A stretch of DNA of 64,000 nucleotides from Dillenia suffruticosa (Eukaryota > Streptophyta > Magnoliopsida > Dilleniales > Dilleniaceae). Every line of letters begins with the position of its first letter. The stretch's first letter is position 1. A program made the position numbers and the translations under genes. The notes under the pieces are model-generated. The model was given only the letters and a program-made list of their open reading frames with translations, did no database searches and had not been told where the DNA came from. The DNA is taken from the NCBI GenBank assembly GCA_033439265.1, contig JAVTVX010000002.1, positions 12,506,174 through 12,570,173 on the forward strand, given 5' to 3'. Positions 37,021 to 49,193 of the stretch are shown in pieces.

Positions 37021-37058
<38 letters not shown>

Positions 37059-37289
37059 GTATGTATGTATGTATTACAAGTTTTCATTTGTATAATTATT
37101 CTGCTCAAATTCTTGAAAGTATGTGTGTTGAGTCATTGTTGAGTAACAAGGTACGATGTTTGAATTTGAAATCGAAAGGTTTTCTTCTTTTCTTGTCTAA
37201 ATGACTAAAGAAAAAGTACATTATTTTTTAAAGTCATTGATATAGAAATCACAAGCTTCATTCTTTTGTTTTCTATGAGTATCTATGTC

Positions 37290-37326
<37 letters not shown>

Positions 37327-37586
37327 TGAAAAGAGAAAAGAGAAAAGAGAATCATGAAATACTACACTAATTTCTTGATTAATAAATTATAAAAAAAAAT
37401 AAAGAAATGTATATTTTTATGTCTGCCTTGTCACACCATCAACTTGAAAATTCTTCCAAGTGCATTTACATGCCTATCCGACTTGTCACGCCATCAACCC
37501 TGCACCACAAGCAAATAATTTGATATGACGGAAGGATAAAGACGACTTCCATGATGCATAAGTTCAACAGATAATATAGTGAAATT

Positions 37587-37638
<52 letters not shown>

Positions 37639-37847
37639 ATTTTAATAATTATAATTTCAAATATTATTTATCTCTACTAAAAATTATAATTTCCACGTTT
37701 TAAAATTATATATACATTTAAAACTTTTGTGAAGAATGTGAGTAGAGTCATTGTTGAGTAAGAAAGGAGGATGTTGAAGAATTGTGCAAAGGAGTAAGGA
37801 AAAGGTATATTGTTTTGACAGTGAGATATTGATATAATATATGTCTT

Positions 37848-37891
<44 letters not shown>

Positions 37892-38094
37892 TATGAAAAT
37901 TGTTATTTAAAAATATTTAACATGTGGTTATCAAAAAAAAAAAAGAATATCAAGTGGAAAATGTCAAATATTAAGTATGTTAGAGTCGCAATTTAGGTGG
38001 AGATGCATTATCTTTGCTGATGTAAGTTTTACTGATCTATTTCATCACTATATAAAAGAAAAACCAAGTTTTATTTTTGTTAGGTAGAGATGCA

Positions 38095-38143
<49 letters not shown>

Positions 38144-41080
38144 GTGTCCACACCCTAAAATGAAGGTTCCCAAGCACTTTTTTTTTTTTGAGAGAGAGAG
38201 AGAGAGAGATAGAGGGATGGAGAGATCATGATTGCAGGGCATTGAAGGATGTAAATTGAAAAATAAGAAGCAAAGGTACACTGGAATTATGGAAACACAC
38301 CCTTGAATTTAATATTATCAGAAACAATTATTTTGATTTGAGATTTCAAACTCAAGTTCTATCTCTATTTTTAAAGTGATATCTTTATTTTAAAAAATAA
38401 AATAAAATTATAAGATAAATAATAAAATTATGTTGTTAGGTTTTCTATAATTTTTGGAGCTAAAAACCAGCTCATGCATCATCCGACTGAATTAGATATG
38501 ACAAGTAGGATTAACAAAAGTTCTTAGGATAGCAATTACATATGATACCAAACTTGGTACACGAAAATTTATTTATTATAGGTAATACCCTTTGTTATAA
38601 TGAATATAGTTCTATTACTTTTGAAACATATCTAATCATAAGCGAGCCTTGGGAATAACGAAAAGATTTGAGAGAATCAATCTCAAAAATGAATCATATA
38701 GTGTTTGAACTGAATTCATCGTATAAAACCGAATACTAATAATAAAAACAAAAAAAGATACCCAAACTCTATCCTAGACCTAGCATTTGTTTTTATTTCT
38801 CAAACTATTCATACTAGACTTAGCTTTTAAAGGAATTGATGTTTAAAAAAAAAGAAAAAATCATTCAAACATCATAAGTAGAATTAGGTAACTACAAAGA
38901 CTAAAACACCATTCAAGAGACACGTGTTCTTATATTACCCAAAAATAATTCATTTCAACATTGTAATAAAGTTTTAATAATGTCAATTTGGTACCATAAT
39001 TTGAGACAGTTCACACCAATCTATAGTCGTTCTACCATGTGACCAAGCTTCATAAAATGATTTCTTCTAGAAAATCAATAAATAAATTTTCAAGACTTTT
39101 AAGAGAATATTCACTCTCATATAATATTGACAAGCTCTTAAATGAGTTGACAGACTGATATTTTGCAGCCTAAAGCTTTAGACCAAACAAATGCTACTTG
39201 GGTCAGTCTGATTTGCAACAAATTATGATGAATTTTTAGCAATATAGTATTACAAAAATGTATAAAATACATGATTGTATCAGTAAGAGTATTGGGTAAT
39301 GATATTTTATTTTAATGATAGTGATAATATTTCCTGAATTAATATATTGTTACTTTTGGGTTTTTATGTAAAAAAAAAAAAAAAAACTTTTGGTTTAATA
39401 TAGAAATTTATTCATACAAAAGAGGATCCACATAAATCAATTTTTGTTAAGAAATTTAGTAACATAAAGTTTTACAAAATCCAAGAAAATTTCATACAAC
39501 AATTAACCCGAGAATTCGTGTGAACTTGTGCTATCCATCCATTATTCAAACTAACGTTTAAACCCAGGGGCAAACCCAAGGCTGAGGGAAGGGATGACTC
39601 CCCCTTGAAATTTTGAAAAAAATATTTAATATATATATAAAAGAAATAATATTCGGTTGATTCAGTGATTAAATACTGATATCTATTAAATAAAATCTCG
39701 AATTTAAATATTATATATTGAGAAAACAAATATCAGAAGACTTTATTCCTTAAGGATCTAATCCAACTTGAACTGAATTTAATCAGATTTAATTTAGTTA
39801 TCAGATATCGATAATTTATAAAAATATATATATAAATTCAACAACTTTATTAAAAAAATAAGACCGAGAAAAAAACACACAGAGAGAAGTAATACAAAGA
39901 TACGACTTTCAAAAAAAATAATTAAATGTGATCAGTTAAGTTAATGACTCCACGTTGTCTAAAGTAGACATTAGTAAGATGAGCCTCCGGACAAGGACAC
40001 GACACCGCCCACTTAGTGAACAGACGCAAATGTATCAAACAAGCAGTATCATATTTGTGGTTTAATACCTAAACATATTGTCTTTATTCTCATTCATTCT
40101 TTGTCTAATTCTTCCGACATAGCATTCATTACCAAAGATTTTGTGAATTTTCATTTTCTATTAGCCGAAAATACTTTTTTTTTTATATATAATCCGCAAA
40201 TTTAATAAAACTCAGAATTATTCCTCAAATTCTTATCTTAATAAAAAAAAATAATAATCATAAATAATAATGTAGTCGATCTCTTTTTCGATAGTAGTAA
40301 TCATGAATCTTGCTGTTCTTAGTATCACGAGGGCAAAAGAAGATAATAATGTTCGGTTGAATTTTTAGGGACCAAGTGAGGCCTACATCAAACATTACAA
40401 CTTGGAAAAGATGAGAGATGGATACTAGGTTAAATTTTCCGACCTTTTTTTTCCTGATGCAGATAACCAAAATATAGTTATATTCTGACAAATTCAGTTT
40501 AAGCGTTTGTAAAGACATTATTTAGGAGATGACTCTCAATTTAATCTTTTTTATTTTTAAATTTTGAATTTAAAATTTAGTTAAAAAATCTAATATCTGG
40601 TTTCATTAAATTAAATATCGATTGATATTAAATTTTTCACCTTACCATACGCGTAATTGGAGCACAAGGCTCGATATAAATAGGCCGCACTTTTAATAAT
40701 GTAATATTACAGCTAAGTTCTGATGTGCATTTAAAAGGAGAGCAGAAGCTTAAAGGACCTGAACTTTTAATTTTTCAATTTATGGGTTGCAACCCAAGTT
40801 TACAAATTTATGGGTCAGAAACAGTGCACATTAATAAAAGCATTCGGGACCATTATGGTGTCCCCATCTAAGATATTATCTTTTTTCTTTTTTTCTTTTT
40901 TTCTTTTTTTTTTTTTTTAAAAAAGGTCTAACAGTTTGATTGAATAAATATTGGGAGGTGATTGGGTAGGCAACTTATTAGGAAGGGGACAAAGTCTTTA
41001 AATATATTGGCGTTGGGCAGATGAAATGGTTGGCGTTGCATTTTGTTTGTGTAATTTATATTATCTCCAAATGTTTAATG
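37021..41080. other. Gene-poor, microsatellite-rich spacer
   Basis: It holds a series of simple repeats: (CT)n 37023-37054, (AAT)n about 37292-37320, (AT)n about 37590-37631, (AT)n about 37855-37887, (CT)n about 38095-38141 and (GA)n about 38190-38209. The last two are opposed purine/pyrimidine tracts about 50 bp apart. The rest is AT-rich and I see no gene in it. Confidence 0.6.
38095..38209. repeat. Opposed (CT)n and (GA)n microsatellites
   Basis: About 23 CT units at 38095-38141, then about 50 bp, then a T run and about nine GA units at 38190-38209. The two tracts are complementary and could pair into a hairpin. Confidence 0.8.
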
Positions 41081-41089
41081 ATTTAAGAG

Positions 41090-42640
41090 ACGGTGGTCTT
41101 TAGTGCTACCTTTTGCAATTTGGTCATCTCTCTCTCTCTATCTCAAATCAAACTGTGATGGCTGCTGCAAAATGCACTCATGTAAATTATTGGATGGATC
41201 AAAGCAAGCAAAAGGTTATACAGAGACTGATTTAACCCTTACGCCTATTAAATATTGTATTTGTGTGTTGTGTGTGTAAATTGAATCAGAGGACCATTTT
41301 ACAATATGGGAATGGCGACTTCTTTGCCAAAATGAATGGATTTTCCAAGAATAATGACCAGCAACTAGGGCTACCACTTGCCTTCGTCAACCTCTTAGTA
41401 TAATAATTCTCGTCAAATTGTCTCTCCTCATCATAGTACTTCGATAGTACAATCAAAGTAGAAATTCTAAAATTTGCATATGTTAATACTTCAGAAACTC
41501 AGTTTTAGAATCTGAGATTAAGTGAGAATAACAAAACAAACCTCTGCATTAGAATAAGAATTCGTCAATACCAAGTCGGTTTCGAGCTTAAGGCAGATAG
41601 ACAAGAAGTACATGTAATATGTTTTCTATCTCTAACAAGTTGCTTCTTATCATGGAAGACGAAGAATCTTGTTTACAGCCTATTGTCCACGTTCCGCCTT
41701 AAGAGTCTTTCTGAACAGGAGTTAAGGAAGAGAATGCCAGGTATCTAATACTTCTATCAACTGGGGTTTGAATTTTACGAGATCTCCCCCACTCCATGAG
41801 CCCCAGTAGCATATGACTTGAGGAATAGGATCCTCTAGTGTGGTTCGAGGGCTAGATCAAATTTCATCAGATCTGAAAACTATCTACGAGATTTAGGTTA
41901 GTTTCTGTGCAAATTGTATTACTTCAAATTCAATGCAGAACTCCAAACACCCCCCGCCGGCCCCACAAAAGAGAGAGCGAGAGAGGGTCAAGAAAATGGG
42001 CGGTAGATGAATAAGAATTCTGACCAAAATTCAAGGGATACAGTTGCGCAGCCAGACAGTCAATGCCCTCCACTTCCTTATTTAGTCTGCAGTAATGAGT
42101 TCCCAAGGAGAAAACTAAGCCCTTATTTTCAGATGGCAAAATAAGATAAAACAACCAAAAGGAAGAAAAAAATAATAATCAACTGGAAAGTTTCAGTCAA
42201 CAATAGATGTGACTGATAAACGAAACCCCTTGAAACTAGAGCAACATATTATCTTTTATGCTCCAAATAAGGTAGAAAATCACCCCCAGACCCTTACGAG
42301 AGGTACCTGCCCCATCCCCCTCCCCCATCCGAAAGCAGTTTGACTCTCCACGTTCCCTGTGCCAATAACCCGAGGAAACAAATAATTTAAGTTTAAATCT
42401 CTCTAGTTGGTTGTCATGGGCTGATCAGAAGGTTGGAATCAGAAAACATCACGGCAAACTCAGTACAGAAAGAGGTCATTTTGCACAAAATGTCGAGGCA
42501 AAAACTGTTTACAGTTTACACTCCTAAGACTTCACAAAAATAATGTGTGCCCCCTACTTTTGAAAGCCCATTTTTTTTCAGTGTATGTTTGTACAGAGAA
42601 GTATCTTGTCTTTGTTTCTCTGGGGGGGGAGTTGGGGAAC
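41090..42640 (-). repeat. Tandem-duplication block 1 (decayed copy of the BORCS6-like 3' region)
   Basis: Aligns in order with about 44080-44830 and 49270-50650. Shared anchors are AAATGCA...TTGGATGGAT-type sequence at the left, the terminal exon words TTATCATGGAAGA and TTGTTTACAGCC, the exon 4 copy near 42042-42086, and a GGTCATTTTGCACAAAATGTC stretch. It has lost coding ability. Confidence 0.7.
41650..42086 (-). pseudogene. BORCS6-like pseudogene fragment 1 (copies of exons 5 and 4)
   Basis: The exon 4 copy (42042-42086) is the same 45-nt length as in the intact gene and reads LNKEVEGIDCLAAQ between good splice signals. The exon 5 copy (41650-41710) is shorter (61 against 67 nt), shifts frame and meets a premature TAG before the conserved end. 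No copies of exons 1-3 lie beyond it. It is a truncated duplicate of the host gene at 49607-52359. An open frame runs through the exon 4 copy (41930-42154) but is not a real gene. Confidence 0.72.
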
Positions 42641-42888
42641 AAGAAGATATGTTTTCTTAATTTTTATTATTTTTATAAATATAGACTTTGTAGTTAAAGA
42701 AATTAATTAATAATTATGACATGCAAAATTTATTAGAACAGGCAATGAAGTGGTCATGCACAAAAGCAGATTTGTTGAGAACATAATTGTTATTTATGAA
42801 GAAGTAGTTGGGTATTTTCCATAATTGTTTTAAGTACATAGTGGTTTTCATTTTGCACAAAAGAAAAATGGAGGCGATTATTCAAAAC

Positions 42889-43024
42889 TTGCGGGTCAGA
42901 CCCGGTCTGGCCCGTTTAGACCTCACTTTTGACGGACCGGGCTAACTAGGCCTGCATTTGAGTGGGCCCACACAAGATACGGCCCATCTGCCCGTTTATG
43001 CAAACGGATTGGGTTGACCCGCAT
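42889..43024. mobile_element. Short GC-rich island with terminal inverted repeats (possible MITE or hAT remnant)
   Basis: The left end TGCGGGTCAGACCC and the reverse complement of the right end GGGTTGACCCGCA match except for one base and one gap. The interior is rich in CCCGTTT and GGGCC words. It stands out from the AT-rich surroundings. No coding content, and no clear target duplication was found. Confidence 0.4.
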
Positions 43025-43433
43025 TTTTTAGCCGGTTCTGATATTGTTAAACTAGGGTGTTTAGGAGAAATAAAAATATAATTCAATTAATCAATTAATC
43101 ATATTAGAAAATTAAATCAGCTAAGCAATAAATTAATTCTATGCATGTGGAGTTTATTTTCAATTCTAAATTTAGTATATGTGAGAAATATGTTTTATGT
43201 ATTTATCTTTTTTTCATTAAAATTCTTTTTTAATCTAATAAGATGCAAAAATTCTTTGCTTAAAAACTAGGGCATGAATAGTTAATTTTGCTTATTTACT
43301 TACGAAGGACAAAATTTTGATCAAATTTCTATATATATATATATAATCTTTCATGTATACAGCATTCATTTAAGTCAAAAAAATGCACTAACCATAATTA
43401 GTGGGTATTTGATATTCCATAGAAATGGATGCT

Positions 43434-43441
43434 TATAAAAA
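43434..43441 (+). promoter_or_regulatory. TATA box of the ESF1/MEG-like gene
   Basis: TATAAAAA, 64-71 bp before the ATG at 43505. The surrounding sequence GATATTCCATAGAAATGGAT is conserved upstream of the duplicate at 48889, where TATAAAA is at 48821-48827. Confidence 0.65.
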
Positions 43442-43504
43442 GCCTCCAATTCTCCAAACAAAGTATCAAAAATCAATTTAAATCCTTCCAAGCATTGCAT
43501 CATT

Positions 43505-43926
43505 ATGGCTATCACGAGGCCCATGCTTCTCTTCCTCACCCTCCTTATCCTCCTTCAGTTTTATGAATGTGAGTACTATTAAGGACATGCCCATCGGACT
43601 TTTGTAGCATTAGTTTTTTCCATTTTCTTTCCAAAGTTAAATTTTTGTGCTCCTTTTCTAATGGAATGGGCAAATTTCTCATTATCTTTGATTTTTTTTC
43701 TTTTTTAACAGCTTATGGAATTCGAGATCAATCCATCGAGATGTCGTCTTTGAAAGCTAAAGTCTTGATGTCAGACAGAGGTCGTAGTACCCTGCTGGGG
43801 CCAAAATGTGAATTTACTAGACAATGTTGGATTTGCGAAACAGATCCTCTTTATATTTGCTGGACTAGAACACAGGATTGCTTGAATAATTGCAAGCCTC
43901 TTCCTCCCTCGGACACAAGAAGTTAG
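43505..43926 (+). CDS. Small secreted cysteine-rich peptide, ESF1/MEG-like
   Basis: Two exons, 43505-43568 and 43712-43926, encoding 92 aa. Exon 1 is almost entirely a signal peptide (RPMLLFLTLLILLQFYE). The mature part has six cysteines, patterned C-x5-C-x2-C-x7-C-x6-C-x3-C (CEFTRQCWICETD, then CWTRTQDCLNNC). This resembles the embryo-surrounding-factor 1 / maternally expressed gene family of secreted signalling peptides. The family link is supported by the duplicate at 48889, which keeps the more typical CWCC. In this copy the second Cys of CWCC is missing (CWIC), so one disulphide may differ. The function is not readable from sequence; seed, pollen or other cell-cell signalling roles are inferences from the family. 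A TATA box precedes it and the 143-nt intron ends in a T-rich tract. Confidence 0.7.
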
Positions 43927-44039
43927 GAGGAGAAGACTGGAGAACCATTTTTGTAGCAGTATTACTCGAATTGTTGAAATGTCTTGAATAAAAATTAAAT
44001 GAAATATTTTATGATGGATATCATGTGTGATTTAATAGT

Positions 44040-44802
44040 TAATTAAGTCAAAAACATATGGGTGTGGTACAAAAATTCCTTGTCACTGTCAGATGGTGAA
44101 GTGTGCTGACTCAAAGCTATTGGGCAGTAAAATGCATGCATTGAAAATATTGGTTGGATAAAAAACAAGCAAAGGTTAGACGCAGCCTATGCCAATTAAA
44201 CTAGATGTAGTATGTGTTCTGTCCAATGCTGAAACGAGCATATTATTCTGTGTTCTTCTAACCACTGCTGTTTCATAAATGAAACCAGTGAAAAAGAACC
44301 AGAGGTTTGAAGAAATTGCAGCTTCTATCTTTTAACGAGTTGGTCCTTATCATGGAAGATGGAGAAGCTTGTTTACAGCCGAGTCCAGAGTGTCCACATT
44401 CGGCCAAACAGTTGAGGAAGAAAATACCAGCTATCTTGGAGGCAGTAATACTAAAACAATGAATCATAAACCTGTATCAAATGGCAGTAGATTATACAAA
44501 GATTTCACTCACCCCATGAGCCCAGTAGCATATGACTTGAGGATTATCTCGCATAGTTTGTGGGCTAGCTCAAATTTCATCAAATCTGATGACCACGTAG
44601 GCATTTTAGGCTAGTTTCTGTTCAAGTTGTAACTCTCCGAATTCATTGCAGAACTCCTGGTTGATAAGGGTTGTAATATGTGGGGCACAATGATGATATC
44701 AAAGGGAGAACCAATCTGTGGAGGGTTATGTAGGAGTTGTCACTGGAGTCTTGACAGTTGCAATTCCGAACAAAAATCAATCCCTTAAAAAGCTCAAACA
44801 CC
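44040..44802 (-). repeat. Tandem-duplication block 2, left part
   Basis: Aligns with 41090-41950 and 49270-49880, then, after a gap that lacks the exon 4 region, with 50735-50895 (shared words CAATCTGTGGA and GTGTAGGAG or TATGTAGGAG). It is interrupted by a LINE and resumes at about 47759-47890. Confidence 0.7.
44350..44403 (-). pseudogene. BORCS6-like pseudogene fragment 2 (exon 5 copy)
   Basis: The complement reads NVDTLDSAVNKLLHLP and a stop, nearly identical to the end of the intact gene. The start of the exon and its splice acceptor are gone, and no exon 4 copy is present in this block. Confidence 0.7.
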
Positions 44803-47758
44803 TTTTTATTTTTTATTTTTTGTTGCAGAGAAAGAAATCAAAATAGCCTCAGAAAGAGGCCAAACCTCTCATGTCTCTCTTTAGAAACTTATACACCTCA
44901 CGAGGGGGTGAGTAGTACTTATGAATCCCAGGAGGAAATTTAGCAATAGCGTCGGACACAAAAATTTCCTTCTCTAGGCACATCGAGCACATCTTGGACT
45001 GAAAGCTCCTGGATTAAGTTCCTGCAATCTCTCACTAAGTGAGACTGGGGATGAGGAACTGGGCTGTCCACTTTCAAAGCATTCACCACAGAAGAAGAAT
45101 CAAACTCTAGGATCAATGGTGTATACTGGTGGTCTCTCAGAATGCGAAGGCCCTCATAAACCGCGCGAAGCTCTGCAACTACATGGTCTGCATTCCCGAA
45201 GTTAGCTGAAAACCCAAAAACCCAGAAACCATCTTCATCTCTTAGAATTCCTCCTACACTAGCCGATCTCAAATGTGAAAAAACCGAGCAATCCATATTG
45301 AGCTTAAAGCACCCGGTTGGAGGAGGGGTCCAGGTGACCCATCTCCCCTTCTTATGTGGGAGGGCACAAGTCAAATAGCTAGCAGCAAAAGCATTCCTGG
45401 CGTAATCAATTGCAAACTTAAGAGCCTTTCTGACAGAAAATCTTGCCCTTCAAACTTCAGTTGACATCTGTTCTTCCACAAAGCCCACAACATAGAACCA
45501 AAGAGAAGTGACCATGGGAGATCCATGTGAATTGCATAAGAACAGCAATTACTTTTAAGCCACGAAAAAATGTCCCCTACTGAAAAATTTAACGGATGAA
45601 GATGAGATTCACAAAGGAGCAATTCCCAGACCTCTCGACTCCTACAGCAGTCCCTCAAAGTATGGATTATCTTCTCCTCCAAAGAATGACATAGTGGGCA
45701 TTGGGCATCCATAGCAAACCCTCTCTGAACCCGCTCCTGATTAGTCAACACTTTGTTATGGCCAGCGGTTCAAATAAAAAAATTTTACCCCCCATCCTGG
45801 GCTCTTTAACTTTACACCAGCGCCAATCATGAGAGCTCTAAAGGACCCGTGGTCCTTATGTCTTGAACAACTCTATAAGCTGACTGGACCATGAAGCATC
45901 CACTTGAGTCTTCCCCCAATACATCTCATCTCTCGATCTAGGCCCCTGGGATATAGCAACTTCTTAAATCTCCTCCACTCGATCCAGAGGAATCAAGGTG
46001 GATAATTTCTTTTAGTGCCACGTCCCTCAGAGGTGATGAATTCATTAACTGTTACCGAAGCCTCATCACCTCCCAAGGTGTCCGCTCGGCCATGAGACAA
46101 CGGATGAGCTCCAACCCAATGGTCCGACCAGAATCTAATCTTCGAACCATCCCCCACCTGCCACCTTAGACCCCAAGTGATGACATCACGAGCTCGTAAG
46201 ATACCCCCCCACAAGGTGGAAGTACCTGGATGCCAACTATGAACGAGCAAGTATCTCTCCTAAAGATACTTCCCTCTCAAAACCTGACACCAAAGAGAGT
46301 TTTCCTCGATCAGTAAACACCATCCTAATTTGGCAAGAAAGGCTCGATTAACATCCCTACTCCTACGAAAACGAAGACCTCCCTACTGACGGGAGAGACA
46401 AACAATATCCCTACCAACATTGTGAACCCGTCTGGAAGTCTTAGAATCATTCCAAAGAAAATGACGGTTCCACAGATCCAACTGGTTATAGGTGCATTCC
46501 GGGAGCCAAGCCACCTGCATAGCATAAGAGGGGATCGACGAAGATACTACCTCGATAAGAGTTCTTCTACCCGCCTCACTTTGGAGCTTCATTTTCCACT
46601 CAGACACCTTATTTGCTACTTGCTGTATTAAGTATTGATATGTGTTAGCTCGAACTCGACCATGCAGAATGGGAACACGCAAATAACATCTCAAGTCCTC
46701 AGTAAGTCGAAAGTTACACACAGCAACCAATTGCCTTTTCACCGACGAAGGAGCCCGGGGAGACACAGAGCTTGGACTTGGCCAGATTAACAACAAGACC
46801 ACTACACTCGACAAACTCCTGGAGACAATCCAATATAGAATGCAAGCATCCAGGCTTAGCTTCCGCAAACAGCATGAGATCATCAGCAAAAAACAAATGA
46901 GAAATCCGAAACCCTGACCTATACGTGCTAATAGGCATCCAACTCCCCGATCTCTTCCTCTCCTGAATCATATATGACAATTTTTCCATTGCTAGAATGA
47001 ATAAATAATGAGACAAAGGATCTCCTTGCCGGAGACCCTTCCCTGGCTCAAAGAAAGGCAAAGCGTCCCCGTTCCATAATAAGGTAGAGCTAGTCCCTAT
47101 AACCGTAAACATAATAAGCCGCATCAGGGAGCGAGGAATCCCAAAATCCAACAATGTTTGCCCCAAAAACTCCCAAGACATGTTATCATAGGCTCTCCTT
47201 AGATCAACCTTCATCACCATACTCCATCATTTGCTACGAGAGCGCTGAATAGAGTGGCTTTCTAGCCTAGAATTTAAAACAACCGACGACTGCTCCTTCC
47301 GAGCAATGCACTGTTCTCACGAGTGACCCACCTTACCACAATCAAAGCAAATGGTATGGAGTTCCTCATACTCCACTTGCTAAATGCGTTTTCTGATCTT
47401 AATGCGAGGCACCAAGGGCTTATCCAAGTCAATCTCAACGCAAATACGTCCAGATTTTCTCCTCAACACTGCGGCCGTATTCGTGTCAATCCTCAACAGC
47501 CTTCCCAGAGTTCTACCAATCTGAAATAAAATCTCTTCATCAAAAAACTCAATAATCAAAAAACTCAATAAACAGCAGAGGTAAAAGGACCCAGTCTGCC
47601 ATCCTTCGAATTGCATTCTTTAAGGTTATGAATCATGGTTTCCAGCTCATAACCATCAGATAATGATCCTGAATAACCTATTGTCCCCCGTGGGAGCCCT
47701 CTCAAAATCTGAACTAAGGGACAATGTAGCAAGGCAGAAATCCTCCCCCATCACCCCC
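44803..47758 (-). mobile_element. LINE (L1-type) on the minus strand, internally rearranged
   Basis: In element order: DUF4283-like ORF1 part (47380-47616, with ICVEIDLDKPLVPRI); CCHC knuckle CFDCGKVGHS (about 47300-47350); C-terminal half of the RT (46383-47220, with KVDLRRAYDNMSW and the catalytic FFADDLMLF); zf-RVT (45371-45751, CPLCHSLEEKIIHTLRDC); RNase H (44940-45374, with D, E and D in LNMDCSVF, AELRAVYEGL and EFDSSSVVNAL); a conserved LINE tail (GIHKYYSPPREVYKFL); and an A-rich end (T-rich on +) at 44803-44827. The endonuclease and first half of the RT are missing between the knuckle and RT, a loss of perhaps 2-3 kb compared with a complete plant L1. Several frame breaks and stops are present, so it is dead. 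The paralogous block at about 50895 shows the uninserted site. Confidence 0.85.
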
Positions 47759-48676
47759 ATATCACGACAAAAGCAACGGTCAAACCTGCACAAATCTGTT
47801 GTCTTAATTTAAAACGGGAAGTAAAGGTAAGCTGCCAGCGGTTCAATTACAGAAAGTAATGATAGCTGACTAAAGATACTGAGAGTTTACAGGGGGGGGT
47901 GGGGGATATGGATAAATTGAGGCTTGTTGGACCCAAAAAAATCAAAATAAATAGAGAAAATGGGTTTGTGGTGCATTGTTTGAAAAAAAAAAAAAATCAA
48001 TCGGGAGAAATGGACTGTGTGTGTGAGCAATGATTACAAAAACCATACTAAAAGCTCACAAACCAGATTTCAACCAATAAAAATTGTAAATTAAAATTTG
48101 CATGATCTATATTTGAAGGCAAAACAGCAAGTAAAATAAAATTAAAATTTTGGTTTCATATATATTTTTCAAAGAGATATATTAAATTACAGAATCACTT
48201 CTACAAACTTTTATTTGTCATTTGGGGGGGGGGTAATTTACAAGGAGGAGAATGAGATGAATTTTCCACCACAATTACATTTCTTCCTCAAATAAAAATT
48301 TTACATACCCTTCATTTCAACTTTTACTTTGAAATTCTCCTAATTCATAATTTACCTTTTCTTTTGTTGGAATTAGGTGAAGGTCCTTTTTCTTGGGAAA
48401 TATAACTTAAAATCTGTGTAGCATGTGATGTATTTTTTTTGTTTTTTGTTACATCAAGATTTGATTTGAATACAGCATTTGGGAGAGAAGATTGTAACCA
48501 CTAATGTATATAATGTATATGATAAAAATTCCTATGACTTTTATATTTAGCTTGCATTAGAGCTTTTTTATTTTTTATTTTTATTTTTTAACTAATGACC
48601 TATATTACTAATAAGTGAATTTAAGTGTATTTTCATATATATATGCAAATAAAAATTTTCATATATACATTTTCAT

Positions 48677-48711
<35 letters not shown>

Positions 48712-48888
48712 TCTCCTACATTTAAGTGTATTTATGTGACAATGTACAAATTGGCAAATAACAAAACCGATGCCCTAACAATAATAAGTGTGTATTCGAT
48801 ATTCCATGGAAATGGATGCCTATAAAAGCCTCCCATTCTTATGACTAATTCCATAACTCAATCTACACCCTTCCCCCATTGCATCAAT
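47759..48888. other. Block 2 remainder and spacer before the second peptide gene
   Basis: About 47759-47890 continues the duplicated block (matches 50900-51050: CAAATCTGTTGTCTTAATTT against CTAATCTGTTCTCTGAGTTT, and the GCTGACTAAAG / GCTAACCAAAG word). Then come AT-rich spacer, G runs at 47890 and 48224, and (AT)n at about 48680-48708. The last ~110 bp hold the conserved promoter of the peptide pseudogene, with TATAAAA at 48821-48827. Confidence 0.5.
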
Positions 48889-49193
48889 ATGGCTATCACT
48901 ACCCTTGATTTTCTTCCTCACTCTGCTTATTCTCTTTCAATTTCATGAATGTGAGTACTGTTAAGTATATACATGCACACCGAAATCAAGATCAATCCAT
49001 TGAGACGCAGCATTTGAAGACCAAATTCTTGATGTGAAACAAAAGGATAGAACCTCAAGAGGGGCCATGCATCCAAGATTGGCGCAGCTTTACGAAACAT
49101 TGTTGGTGTTGCCGAATTGACCCTAGATATTCCTGCTTTGATACGCATGAGGATTGCTCGAGTCATTGCCCTCCAACGGCCACACGAAATTAG
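48889..49193 (+). pseudogene. ESF1/MEG-like peptide pseudogene, duplicate of 43505-43926
   Basis: The same start MAIT and the same C-terminal layout as the intact gene. A two-base loss in the signal-peptide exon shifts the frame into a stop (TGA at about 48949). Most of the intron and its acceptor are gone. In the mature frame a single TGA follows LKTKFLM. Past that stop the frame is open and reads KHCWCCRIDPRYSCFD then EDCSSHCP, the typical ESF1/MEG cysteine pattern, to a TAG at 49191. The promoter and TATA box are still preserved. The copy is broken in at least three ways, although the mature peptide part is well kept. Confidence 0.75.

Noticed and set aside
37021-38209. Regularly repeated short units that could suggest a CRISPR-like array
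   Set aside because: They are plain di- and trinucleotide microsatellites without spacer-repeat structure, and this is a plant nuclear context.
41930-42154. 74-codon minus-strand frame as a standalone protein
   Set aside because: Its middle is a copied BORCS6-like exon 4 with both splice sites kept, and the rest is former intron. The same pattern is seen at 49947-50135 in the intact gene.
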